Origin: Closterium sp. NIES-65
Lineage: Eukaryota; Streptophyta; Zygnematophyceae; Desmidiales; Closteriaceae
Direction of reading: 5' to 3'
NCBI GenBank assembly: GCA_948144175.1
Contig: CANXME010001453.1
Location: forward strand, 2,790,001 to 2,854,000
DNA: 64,000 nucleotides
Position 1 is the first letter of the stretch. Each line of letters starts with the position of its first letter. Under the pieces are notes generated by a model that was not told where the DNA came from, made no database searches, and saw nothing but the letters and a program-made list of their open reading frames with translations. This document shows, one piece after another, positions 1 to 8,444 of this stretch. The position numbers and the translations under genes were made by a program.

Positions 1-338
1 GTCTCTGATGTTGTAGCTGCTGTCATGATATTGTTATGAATGTGATTTCAATGTAAAACCAGCTAAGTAGTCGAATGGTGGCGCTTATAATAAGTACACA
101 AATCTCAGGGGGGGCGCTTCTAATCGAGGTCCGGCCATAAGCGCCATGCTCCAGATAGAGGCGCCAGCGCCTATAATCGGACGGCGCCTATATCCGGGGC
201 GATACGGTATTTAGGATTCGTCTGAAAAGCTAGACAAGGTTACAGTTTTCGTCTGACAATCAGACAAGGAGCCAGGACCCGGTCTTGACATCAGACGGGT
301 CATTTTACTAAAGTTAGCCCTGGTCAAGACACCCCATC
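1..338. other. Non-coding flank of the copia-1 insertion
   Basis: No gene is visible. The stretch is AT-rich at its left end and then carries several gcgcc/ggcgc-containing words. The segment at 184-209, containing tccggggcgatacggta, recurs in slightly diverged form near 61800-61825. The last five bases (334-338, CCATC) are the left copy of the target-site duplication of the following retrotransposon. Confidence 0.6.
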
Positions 339-786
339 TGTTGGAAACAATGGAACTTAAACGCTTCAGCAGTGTCAAAACATTGCACCAGAAGCGAGGC
401 AACCTACACCGAAGCACCTGCGAGTCAACCCTCGGAGGTTGAATCGGCTGCAGGAAGTTACGCGAAAGTCAAAGGTCGCTGACCCTTGACCTGACAAGAA
501 CAGCACGACAGTTAAGGACACACAACTGACTCGTTACAGAGCAGTTGCCCGAGTCGCACTGTATCGAACCGCAACAGCAACAGTAAAAGTAGTTATAACC
601 GTATCTCTTCATATTCCCTGTATTATTATATAAGCTTGTATCCTTTCACTATAATTCAATCTACTTTGCTCTCACACACTAGTGCAAGGTCGGTTCACAA
701 AGCTTCATTAAACGCTTCCGCTATTACAAAGTATCCTACCCAGAGTTATCCTCTGTAAAGATCCTTAGGGCCTTTTCAGCCCAACA
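339..786 (+). repeat. 5' LTR of copia-1
   Basis: This 448-bp LTR has 6-bp inverted ends (TGTTGG/CCAACA). It contains a TATA-like stretch (tattattatataagc, about 620-635) that could be the core promoter. It is almost identical to 6134-6581. Confidence 0.97.
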
Positions 787-798
787 TGGTATGAGAGC
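787..798 (+). other. Primer-binding site of copia-1
   Basis: TGGTATGAGAGC directly follows the left LTR. It differs by one base from TGGTATCAGAGC, the complement of the initiator-tRNA-Met 3' end used by most plant copia elements. Confidence 0.85.
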
Positions 799-2082
799 AT
801 ACAGGGGAAACTCTACCTTTTCAAGATCATTACAAGACATGGCAACAAACAAGGAAAGGAGCTCCCCTAATGGCTCCTCGGGCACTACTCCTACTCCACC
901 GCCAGCCTCTGGCCTGCAGACAGAGGAAGGCACGGCAGCAAGACCAAGGGGAACGTCAACCGAGACCCCCACGAACCATCCTTCTGACTTTGATCAGAGC
1001 ATGATGGAGAAATTCTTCTCCTTCATGTCCTTCTACGAGCAACACCAGCAGTCAGGACCTGCACAGACACACAACAGCAACAACGGAGCGACACCCATGA
1101 GCCTTGATGGGTCGTCATATGCGCGAGGGAATCAACAGCAGCAACCCACCTTCGCCCCGTACGAGCGCGGGTCGATCAGCTTCCTGCCTCAACCTCCACC
1201 TGCGCAAGACAAACCAATGGACGCATTACAAGTTCAGTCGCAATTCGCGCATGTCTTGAAACTGCAAACATCAAGACCTTTTGACGGAAAGGACTTCTTC
1301 ACCTAGTCCTTTGAATTCGAGCTAATGATGGAGGGCGCGCAGATACTCGGTTTCTTCGACGGATCCCTGCAGTATCCAGCAAACGGCACACAGTATGAGA
1401 AGCAGCAGTATACGTATCAATCGATGATGGCGTATACTATTCTACTGAGAAACATCACACCAACTCAGCAGCAGAACATTCGCTCTTACCGGACCTTCGG
1501 CAACTCAGCGGAACTCGCGTATGGCCATCTGAAGAACCTGTATCAAGCAACAGACAGTGTAAACCAGAGCAGGTTAATGGCGCAGTTGACAACAGTTGAA
1601 ATGAAACCAGGAGAAAAGGGGTTGGCGTATATCAGCCGATGTCGCGAATTGCGCGACAAGCTTCTTCGATGCGGAGGATCAATCTCTGAAGACGCCTTCG
1701 TAACAGTCATCATCGGTGGCCTCGGTCCTCAGTGGCGCGCCACCAAAGCAATTCTTCGAGCCCACGGAAGAATTTCTGAAGCAGCACTCTGCGCCGAAAT
1801 ACACGCCGAGCAGCAGGACATGGATCTGCAAGAAGAACGACACAAACGAAAGACGACAACGTCAGAATTCGCTTTCCATACTCAGTGACGACACAACAAC
1901 TACAACAACCGACAGCGGCAGCCGAAGCCAGTACCTCCGTTTTGTCACATCTCCAAGACATCAGGGCACCCACGCACGCACTGCCCGAATCGACAACAGT
2001 TAACTGCCTTGCAGCGGCAACTACGACCTTCAAGCAGTCAAGTGACTTCAACACAGGCGAACCCGACGACTCAGGTCCAAGC
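791..2082 (+). pseudogene. copia-1 gag with two in-frame nonsense codons
   Basis: One reading frame carries the whole Gag but is stopped by TAG at 1304-1306 and TGA at 1886-1888. Between the stops lies the typical copia Gag core (UBN2-like; the YGHLKNLYQ region). After the TGA the same frame continues into a basic Asn/Gln-rich stretch and a zinc knuckle (about 1946-1987) of the form C-x2-S-x4-H-x4-C, with the second Cys replaced by Ser. Each stop is one C-to-T change from CAG or CGA. Gag should coat RNA in the virus-like particle; this copy cannot make a full-length product without readthrough. The frame would run directly into pol if the solo LTR at 2083-2213 and one TSD copy were absent. 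Confidence 0.85.
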
Positions 2083-2213
2083 TGTCAGAACATATAGCTT
2101 ACTTGTTTCTGTAGGCTATAGTGGGGTATCCCATAGGGGGTACAACCCCATAGGGTTTCCTATTTGTACTCACTTCATTTCATAGTCATTCATTCCTGTT
2201 CCTTACTTTCACA
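2083..2213 (+). mobile_element. Solo LTR of a copia-2-like family at the copia-1 gag-pol junction
   Basis: The 131-bp block starts TGTCAGAA and ends TTTCACA. It is flanked by the perfect 5-bp duplication CAAGC (2078-2082 and 2214-2218). It resembles the LTRs at 32725-32850 and 39752-39881, sharing the GTAGGCT-TAGTGGGGTA region, the TAGG-TTTCCTA-TTGTAC region and the CATTCATTCCT-GTT end. It is therefore the relic of an inserted element that lost its interior by LTR-LTR recombination. Removing it with one TSD copy deletes 136 bp, a shift of one base, which puts gag and pol into one frame. Confidence 0.92.
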
Positions 2214-2270
2214 CAAGCCTCAACTTCACCGGGACAACCTGCACAAGGAGCAAGAAACATCATCAGCTGC

Positions 2271-5200
2271 ATGGCAAGACTGAGCGAATCCTGCATCACC
2301 GAGTCACCGCCACATTACTCACCAGAAGACCATCTCGATAACACCACACCTCGCCGCGAAGCACTCAAACCAAATCCAACGTACGCCGCCATCGCCCAAA
2401 GCGAGCCTTCAGGGACAGACATGTGGTTCTTGGACAGCTGTTGCGGACAGCACATGTGCTCTTCAGGACGCTTTGTACAACAAGAATACCAGCTTCAACG
2501 GGAAGTCGTCATAACAGTCGCCAACAACCAGAACCTGCGCACACGATGGCAAGGAATCGTACAACTTCAGTCGCGAGAGACAAACGTCATACTACAGATG
2601 TCAAAGGTTTTAATTGCAGAAGGCCTCGGCTACAACTTACTGAGTGTCAGTCAGCTGATGGCGAAAGGTATTCACCTCGAAGCAGACAGCACCATCCAGG
2701 AGTTCAAGTTGTATCATGGGAGAGGAGGTCTCTACATCGGGAAGGCGGTCCTCAAGAACAACGTCTTCGTCTTGGACTTCGTTCCCGATCTTGGCACCGC
2801 CGACAGTGACGCCATAGTTAACTTCACCAACTGGACACACCCTCCGGACCTTGACCCTGACTTCAGTCCGGGCGGCTTCTGGTATTCGTATACCATCCCT
2901 GAGACAGAGCGAACAAGGGCATTAGCAACAACATCGGCAGCAGCAGAGACAACATCGGGAGCAACAGGAACAACATCGGCAGCAGCAGAGACAACATCGG
3001 GAGCAGCAGGAACAACATCGGCAGCAGCAGAGACAACAACGGCACCAACAACAACACCAGTCGCTGGTCCATCAACGGCACCAGTCCTCGTTGACGACGC
3101 TTCACCGACACCTGCACAACAGTTTCAGCCAGCACCACGAGAGTTTCATCACAGCCCCAACTTCACCACCAGCTTCTACTCCAACTCGGATCTGTACCGA
3201 CGATCACCCGGACACCGTGCCGACGAAGCAACCTGGCACGCAAGAATGGGACATCCAAGCAACACAGTGTTAAACAACACAATACGAGCAGGAGTGCTCG
3301 ACAAAGACTCACTCCTATTAACCAACGGACAAGAACTCCAACGCGTACGCGGCACATGCTTCACCTGCCCAGAAGGAGACCTACCTCATCAACCGTTCCC
3401 ATCGCACCACAACCCAAGTGCACCAGCTTACACACCACTCGAAAAGGTGTACAGCGACATCCTGTACAACCGTGAACCAGGGCAGAATACGTACCTCTAC
3501 ACGATTACCTTCATCGACGCCGCAACACGCTACGTCTGGCACCTGAATCTCCCAAGCAAAGATATGGCGTTCGAGGCGTTCGTCGCGTGGCTTCCCGTAG
3601 CAGAGCGGGAATCGGGCGTCAAGTTAAAAAGCTTCCAAACAGACGGAGGAGGAGAATATACCTCGACGAGGTTCAAGAACTACCTGGCTGAGAAAGGCAT
3701 CAAGCGCCTCATCTCCCTTCCTTACGCCCATCAACAACAGGGTGTAGCAGAAAGGCTGAACAGGACCCTCCAAAACACCATGCGGAAACTGTTACGTGGC
3801 ATGCGGCTTCCCAACCACCAGTGGCCAGAAGCGATGGACCACGCTGTAATGCTACACAACTTGCTCTCCTCGTCGTCACTCCCGAACAACGCATCACCGC
3901 ATCTGCTGTGGACCGGGAAATTGGGCAACACAAAAATGTTACGAGTTTTTGGGTGCATGGTACAGTACCGACCACCATCTGCACGGGCCGGCCGATTTTC
4001 GCAACGAGCACAGTGGGGGCTACACCTGGGCATCGAAAAACACTACAACGCATGGAAAATCTTCGACGTCCACACGAAGGAAACAGTGGCAGCACGTGAC
4101 ATCATCTTCTACGAACGACTCACCATGCAAACTTATCTTGCCAACCTGGACGAGAATCGAGACCCCACAGGTGGTTTCCGCGGCAACCGAGCCTTCGCAT
4201 CGGCAGAAGACGAAGCTGACTGGGACGAGCAGAACGTGGAAGGAGCCTCGGAAGCAGCCGGACCACTCCCGTACTGCTCCGTCAACGTCCCCATGGATGA
4301 CGAAAACCCGCGCGACAGTAACAACGCCGAAATCTACTACCATTTCGCCGACAACGGTTACGTAACACCTGCAAGAGTCAACACCGACGAAGCTGAACGC
4401 ATAGGACCAAACTTCATACCTGATCCAGAAGAGGGAGACGAAGCAGCCTATCCCGAGGACAACACTCTCCCCGGCACACTCCCCCGCTACAAACAGAGTG
4501 GCCTCCAAATCCTTGGACTCGTCACCGCAGTCCATGGCGCCGCCATTCCTAAAGAGCCTGCGACGGTTCAACAGGCTCTGGGGGGGGAACATAGGGAGAA
4601 ATGGCGTGAAGCCATGGACAAAGAGCTGAAGGCACTGGAGGAGCGCAACACCTGGAAAATCGTTCCCATCGGCGTAGCACAAAACAAGACTATCCTTACC
4701 GGGAAGTGGGTCTTCCGTGTGAAGACGAAAGCTGACGGCACCATCGACAAATTCAAAGCTCGCTGGGTCGTGCGCGGCTTTGACCAGGAGCTCGGAAGAG
4801 ACTACACCGAAACCTTCGCTCCGGTCAGCCGTCACACCTCACTCCGAATCCTCATCGCCATCGCCGCCATGAAGAAAAAGAAACTGCGACAAATCGACGT
4901 CGCAAACGCTTTTCTCTACGCACCTGTGGATGCAGAAATCTTCGTCGAGCTCCCGCACGGCTCCCACGGTGAACCCAATCAAGTCTGTCAGCTGCTTAAG
5001 TCGCTCTACGGGATCAAGCAGGCACCGCGACTGTGGCAGCAGTACCTGCACACCCGCCTTATCCGCATCGGTTTTAAACAACTCCCGCATGACCAGGGCA
5101 TGTACCGCCTCACAAAGGAAAGCGACTACGTTCTCCTGATCGTCTACGTGGACGATCTCCTCTACATTGGGTCAACCAACGGCATCGCCACGTGGTTCGA

Positions 5201-6155
5201 AGGGGAGCTGCAGAAGGACCTTACCCTCACCGTCTCATCTACCGTCACGCAATATCTCAGACTCAACATCCGAGAAGGGAAGGACGCGATCTACCTCAGC
5301 GCCGAGAAATACGCCGACACCATCGCGAAACGCTTCGGTCTCACACCAAGCGCCCTCTCCACGCCGTACCGCTACACGTCAGGAACCGAAAAGGAACGAT
5401 CTATTCTACTCAAGCCTGCCGGCATACGCGACTATCAGAAGAAGCTCGGGTGTCTTCTCTTCGCAGCAGTCACATGCCGTCCCGACTTATCCTACTCCGC
5501 GAGTCAGCTCGCCACCTATCTCAAGAAGCCTGGAGCAGAGCATCTGGCGGAACTCGATCGCGCTCTCCACTACTTCGTCAGCACCGCGACGATCGGACTA
5601 ACTTATCACAAAAACGCAACTACACCGACCAAGCTAATCGGCTACGTCGACGCCGATCACGCCGGCGACACCGACAATAGGCGCTCACGCACCGGCTATG
5701 TCTACCGCCTCGAGCCTATCGGTCCTATCTCCTGGCAGTCGAGTAAGCAGGAGTTAATCGCACTGTCTTCAGCTGAAGCGGAATATATCGCACTCTGCTC
5801 AGCCACCAAGGAGGGACTTTACCTTCGCGAACTGCTGGAAGAAGCGAAGTTAGCCGAGTTACCCAGCTTCACCGTGTTCTGCGACAACCAGTCAGCAATT
5901 CACATCGCCAACAAGAACGGCTTCGCAAACAGGACGAAACACATTGCCCTGCGCTATTTCTTCGTGAAGGACGAGATCGAGAAGGGGAAACTCGAACTGT
6001 CATACTGTCCCACGTCTGAGATGGCAGCCGATTACTTGACCAAGAAGCTCGGAAAGCAGAAGTTCGAATACTGCATGCTGCTGACTGGACAGAGCCACGT
6101 CACCAGTAGCGACACTCCAGAAGCGAAGGGGAGTGTTGGAAACAATGGAACTTAA
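2271..6155 (+). CDS. copia-1 pol polyprotein (PR-INT-RT-RH)
   Basis: This 1294-aa open frame contains, in order: a protease region (residues about 50-120) whose expected D-S/T-G motif reads DSC at residues 55-57; a Thr/Ala/Ser-rich tandem insert (about 218-260); a GAG-pre-integrase zinc site (HARMGH then CFTC, about 323-365); an integrase core with D416, D458 and E494 (DD35E spacing); a reverse transcriptase with YVDD at 959-962; and an RNase H domain ending ADYLTKKL. RT, INT and RH look intact. The ATG at 2271 is probably only an internal Met: the frame is open upstream into the former gag-pol ORF, which the solo LTR cut. The stop lies inside the 3' LTR. Loss of the protease Gly makes self-processing doubtful, so movement in trans is likely. 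Confidence 0.93.
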   Translation: MARLSESCITESPPHYSPEDHLDNTTPRREALKPNPTYAAIAQSEPSGTDMWFLDSCCGQHMCSSGRFVQQEYQLQREVVITVANNQNLRTRWQGIVQLQSRETNVILQMSKVLIAEGLGYNLLSVSQLMAKGIHLEADSTIQEFKLYHGRGGLYIGKAVLKNNVFVLDFVPDLGTADSDAIVNFTNWTHPPDLDPDFSPGGFWYSYTIPETERTRALATTSAAAETTSGATGTTSAAAETTSGAAGTTSAAAETTTAPTTTPVAGPSTAPVLVDDASPTPAQQFQPAPREFHHSPNFTTSFYSNSDLYRRSPGHRADEATWHARMGHPSNTVLNNTIRAGVLDKDSLLLTNGQELQRVRGTCFTCPEGDLPHQPFPSHHNPSAPAYTPLEKVYSDILYNREPGQNTYLYTITFIDAATRYVWHLNLPSKDMAFEAFVAWLPVAERESGVKLKSFQTDGGGEYTSTRFKNYLAEKGIKRLISLPYAHQQQGVAERLNRTLQNTMRKLLRGMRLPNHQWPEAMDHAVMLHNLLSSSSLPNNASPHLLWTGKLGNTKMLRVFGCMVQYRPPSARAGRFSQRAQWGLHLGIEKHYNAWKIFDVHTKETVAARDIIFYERLTMQTYLANLDENRDPTGGFRGNRAFASAEDEADWDEQNVEGASEAAGPLPYCSVNVPMDDENPRDSNNAEIYYHFADNGYVTPARVNTDEAERIGPNFIPDPEEGDEAAYPEDNTLPGTLPRYKQSGLQILGLVTAVHGAAIPKEPATVQQALGGEHREKWREAMDKELKALEERNTWKIVPIGVAQNKTILTGKWVFRVKTKADGTIDKFKARWVVRGFDQELGRDYTETFAPVSRHTSLRILIAIAAMKKKKLRQIDVANAFLYAPVDAEIFVELPHGSHGEPNQVCQLLKSLYGIKQAPRLWQQYLHTRLIRIGFKQLPHDQGMYRLTKESDYVLLIVYVDDLLYIGSTNGIATWFEGELQKDLTLTVSSTVTQYLRLNIREGKDAIYLSAEKYADTIAKRFGLTPSALSTPYRYTSGTEKERSILLKPAGIRDYQKKLGCLLFAAVTCRPDLSYSASQLATYLKKPGAEHLAELDRALHYFVSTATIGLTYHKNATTPTKLIGYVDADHAGDTDNRRSRTGYVYRLEPIGPISWQSSKQELIALSSAEAEYIALCSATKEGLYLRELLEEAKLAELPSFTVFCDNQSAIHIANKNGFANRTKHIALRYFFVKDEIEKGKLELSYCPTSEMAADYLTKKLGKQKFEYCMLLTGQSHVTSSDTPEAKGSVGNNGT
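6119..6133 (+). other. Polypurine tract of copia-1
   Basis: AGAAGCGAAGGGGAG lies immediately before the 3' LTR, where plus-strand priming should occur. It is also coding sequence for the pol C-terminus. Confidence 0.8.
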
Positions 6156-6581
6156 ACGCTTCAGCAGTGTCAAAACATTGCACCAGAAGCGAGGCAACCT
6201 ACACCGAAGCACCTGCGAGTCAACCCTCGGAGGTTGAATCGGCTGCAGGAAGTTACGCAAAAGTCAAAGGTCGCTGACCCTTGACCTGACAAGAACAGCG
6301 CGACAGTTAAGGACACACAACTGACTCGTTACAGAGCAGTTGCCCGAGTCGCACTGTATCGAACCGCAACAGCAACAGTAAAAGTAGTTATAACCGTATC
6401 TCTTCATATTCCCTGTATTATTATATAAGCTTGTATCCTTTCACTATAATTCAATCTACTTTGCTCTCACACACTAGTGCAAGGTCGGTTCACAAAGCTT
6501 CATTAAACGCTTCCGCTATTACAAAGTATCCTACCCAGAGTTATCCTCTGTAAAGATCCTTAGGGCCTTTTCAGCCCAACA
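6134..6581 (+). repeat. 3' LTR of copia-1
   Basis: The 448-bp LTR is nearly identical to 339-786 and is followed by the TSD CCATC at 6582-6586. The pol stop codon (6153-6155) falls in its first 25 bp. Confidence 0.97.
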
Positions 6582-6815
6582 CCATCAAGACATCCCATCC
6601 CACACCCCATCCCCCCCTCCCCCCTTCAATCACATCAACGTATCGACCATGTACGGGGCCTCCACCCAGAGTGCCCCGCCTTCCACATCGACATCGTCCC
6701 TCTCCCGATCCACCAAATCTACGTTAATCCCCCCCATGGAAGACGCTGCTCGAAGCAGGATGACACGGGCTTGCGCCCGTTGTAACGCCACCCCGATGAG
6801 CGTCTTCAGTGACCC
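6582..6815. other. Pyrimidine-rich spacer between copia-1 and the LINE fragment
   Basis: C-rich sequence with CCCATCC runs at its left end. It probably includes the 3' untranslated end of the minus-strand LINE relic. No separate gene is seen. Confidence 0.4.
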
Positions 6816-7970
6816 TTAAAGATAAGCCGAAAACACAGAGTCGTCCTCTCGACAAGCCCCCCGCGACACAGCTAGTCCCACGTGCGCATCCCCCTGCTGA
6901 TGAAGCCACCGCTGAAAACGACCGCCGAGACACCCCCACGTCTCAACTATCAAAGGGGTGAACTGCACGCCCCGGTTGCGTGCAAGCAGAGGCGAGTAGT
7001 CACTTGTTTTGCGGCGCTCCCACTCCCTTGCCGCCACACCTATTTGACGCCTGCACTGTCCCAGCAGTGATGGAGACAGCGATAGCGGGTCCGCGACGCT
7101 GATCTCTAGGGCGTGAGCCTCTCCAGCCATTGGACGTCGCACCGCCACATCAACCCGCTTCCCATGCAGCACCACACCATCCTCCATTGTCACCACCCCC
7201 CTCGACGCCTTAGAGATCTTCGCCACCGCAAACTTCACCTCATCATGCACCCGAGAAGGACCATGCTGATGCCTGCATCTCAGGGCATGGTGCGGATCTG
7301 CTGGGTCAACAAACGTTGTGCCACAAACACACCTCCCCGCCACCTGCAGCTGCTGGATTGGGAGGCCGAGCCGTATAGCAGCAGCAATGCCCCACTCAGC
7401 CGCAGTGAATGTGAGATCTGAGTGAGCCGGAACCGCCGAAACCCATGCACCTGCCCCCGGGCCCTGAAGGGATGTGAAACGGGCCAAGGTGGCATCGTCA
7501 CGAGCCAAGCGGCGCAGTGCATGGAGCTCCTCTACAGCTAACTGCCGCTGCCGCGCCTGGAAAAGCCGAACAGGAGGGGCCGCTACACACAGAGGTAAGC
7601 CCGGTATCTCGTGGCGGATAGTCGCTGGCAGCTTCTCAAGAGCCTTGACAAACCACGAGTCAAGAAACTCTGCCCCTGTCGAAGTGGTGAGGTACTCTGC
7701 AAACATCGCCTCCTCACCCGCCACCCCTAACTGTGCAATGTCACGCGCGGCCTGCGCCCACCCACAAACATAGGACAGTGGGCTCAAAGAGGCCGCCGCC
7801 CGGATCCCGAACCCTCCGAGACGCACAGGGAGATGCAGCTGTATGCGTGCGCGCCTAGACTGGTCGGGGTCCTGCTCCCAAGTGCCAGGTGGAAAAAGCT
7901 GCTCAAAGCAATCCTCTAAACAGCTGTCCCAATCCCTAAAAGCCTCAACTACCTCCGGACGCGGCGGCAT
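6816..7970 (-). pseudogene. 5'-truncated LINE (non-LTR retrotransposon) ORF2 C-terminal region
   Basis: The 384-aa minus-strand frame matches the region downstream of the RT domain in plant/algal LINE ORF2 proteins. It has the RLGGFGIRAA block, a Cys/His segment (CVCG ... DPHHALRCRHQHG) and an R-x-D-V-A ... HALEISVADP ... AA-x-EWERRK block that resembles a PD-(D/E)XK-type endonuclease fold. The frame is open a little upstream of the Met (encoding AFHHFLARTM), then hits TAA at about 7998-8000. No RT motifs remain, as expected for a 5'-truncated insertion. It ends at a TGA and the 3' side runs toward copia-1. A domesticated gene is possible but less likely. Confidence 0.75.
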
Positions 7971-7999
7971 AGTCCGGGCGAGGAAATGGTGAAATGCTT

Positions 8000-8190
8000 A
8001 TCCTTTCATGCTGTTAGTCCCTGTTCACCTGGGTTTGCCACGTACGGTAGATTGTTTGCTTTGATCTGCTTTTGATTATCACCGTAGTGAAAATATTTCA
8101 ATGTTTCTTCATGGGAAATAGTTAGGCACAAGGAAAATAGTCATGCAAATTAAATCCAACACTGTCAATACAGTAAGACCAAGAATTTGC
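8000..8190. other. Spacer between LINE fragment and F-box gene
   Basis: AT-richer sequence with no ORF. It should contain the 3' processing region of the minus-strand F-box gene; no clear AATAAA on that strand was identified. Confidence 0.35.
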
Positions 8191-8444
8191 CCTCCCTGAA
8201 ACTAACCAGATTCTGTAATTTGGATGACAGATACCCCACCCTCTGCTCCCCCCTTGTCTCAATCTCCCTCAGACACACTAGAAGCCTTAGCCATCAGGCG
8301 TGCAAGTTAGGCACAACACATTCTCATACTAAGCATCTACTCTCCCTGAAACTAACCAAATCCTGGAGTTTGGAAGACAGATACCCAACACTGTGCTCCC
8401 CCCTTATCTCAATCTCCTTCAATACACTAGGAGCCTTAGCCACC
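8191..8444 (-). repeat. Tandem copy of the F-box gene 3' end
   Basis: 8191-8293 and 8341-8444 are diverged direct copies (offset about 150 bp), both containing CTCCCTGAAACTAACCA and a GACAGATACCC block. The 8341-8444 copy encodes the last residues of the F-box/LRR protein. The other lies beyond its stop codon and is the 3' 'echo' of the coding end. Confidence 0.85.

Larger units (their letters stand above)
339..6581 (+). mobile_element. Ty1-copia LTR retrotransposon (copia-1), full length with perfect TSD
   Basis: Two 448-bp LTRs (339-786 and 6134-6581) begin TGTTGG and end CCAACA. By eye they differ at only two positions (near 467 and 519), so the insertion is very recent. The 5-bp target-site duplication CCATC occurs at 334-338 and 6582-6586. 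A primer-binding site follows the left LTR and a purine tract precedes the right LTR. Domain order is gag, protease, integrase, reverse transcriptase, RNase H, which defines the copia superfamily. The copy is not intact: gag has two in-frame stops, the protease motif is altered, and a solo LTR of a different family (2083-2213) sits at the gag-pol junction. Confidence 0.97.
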
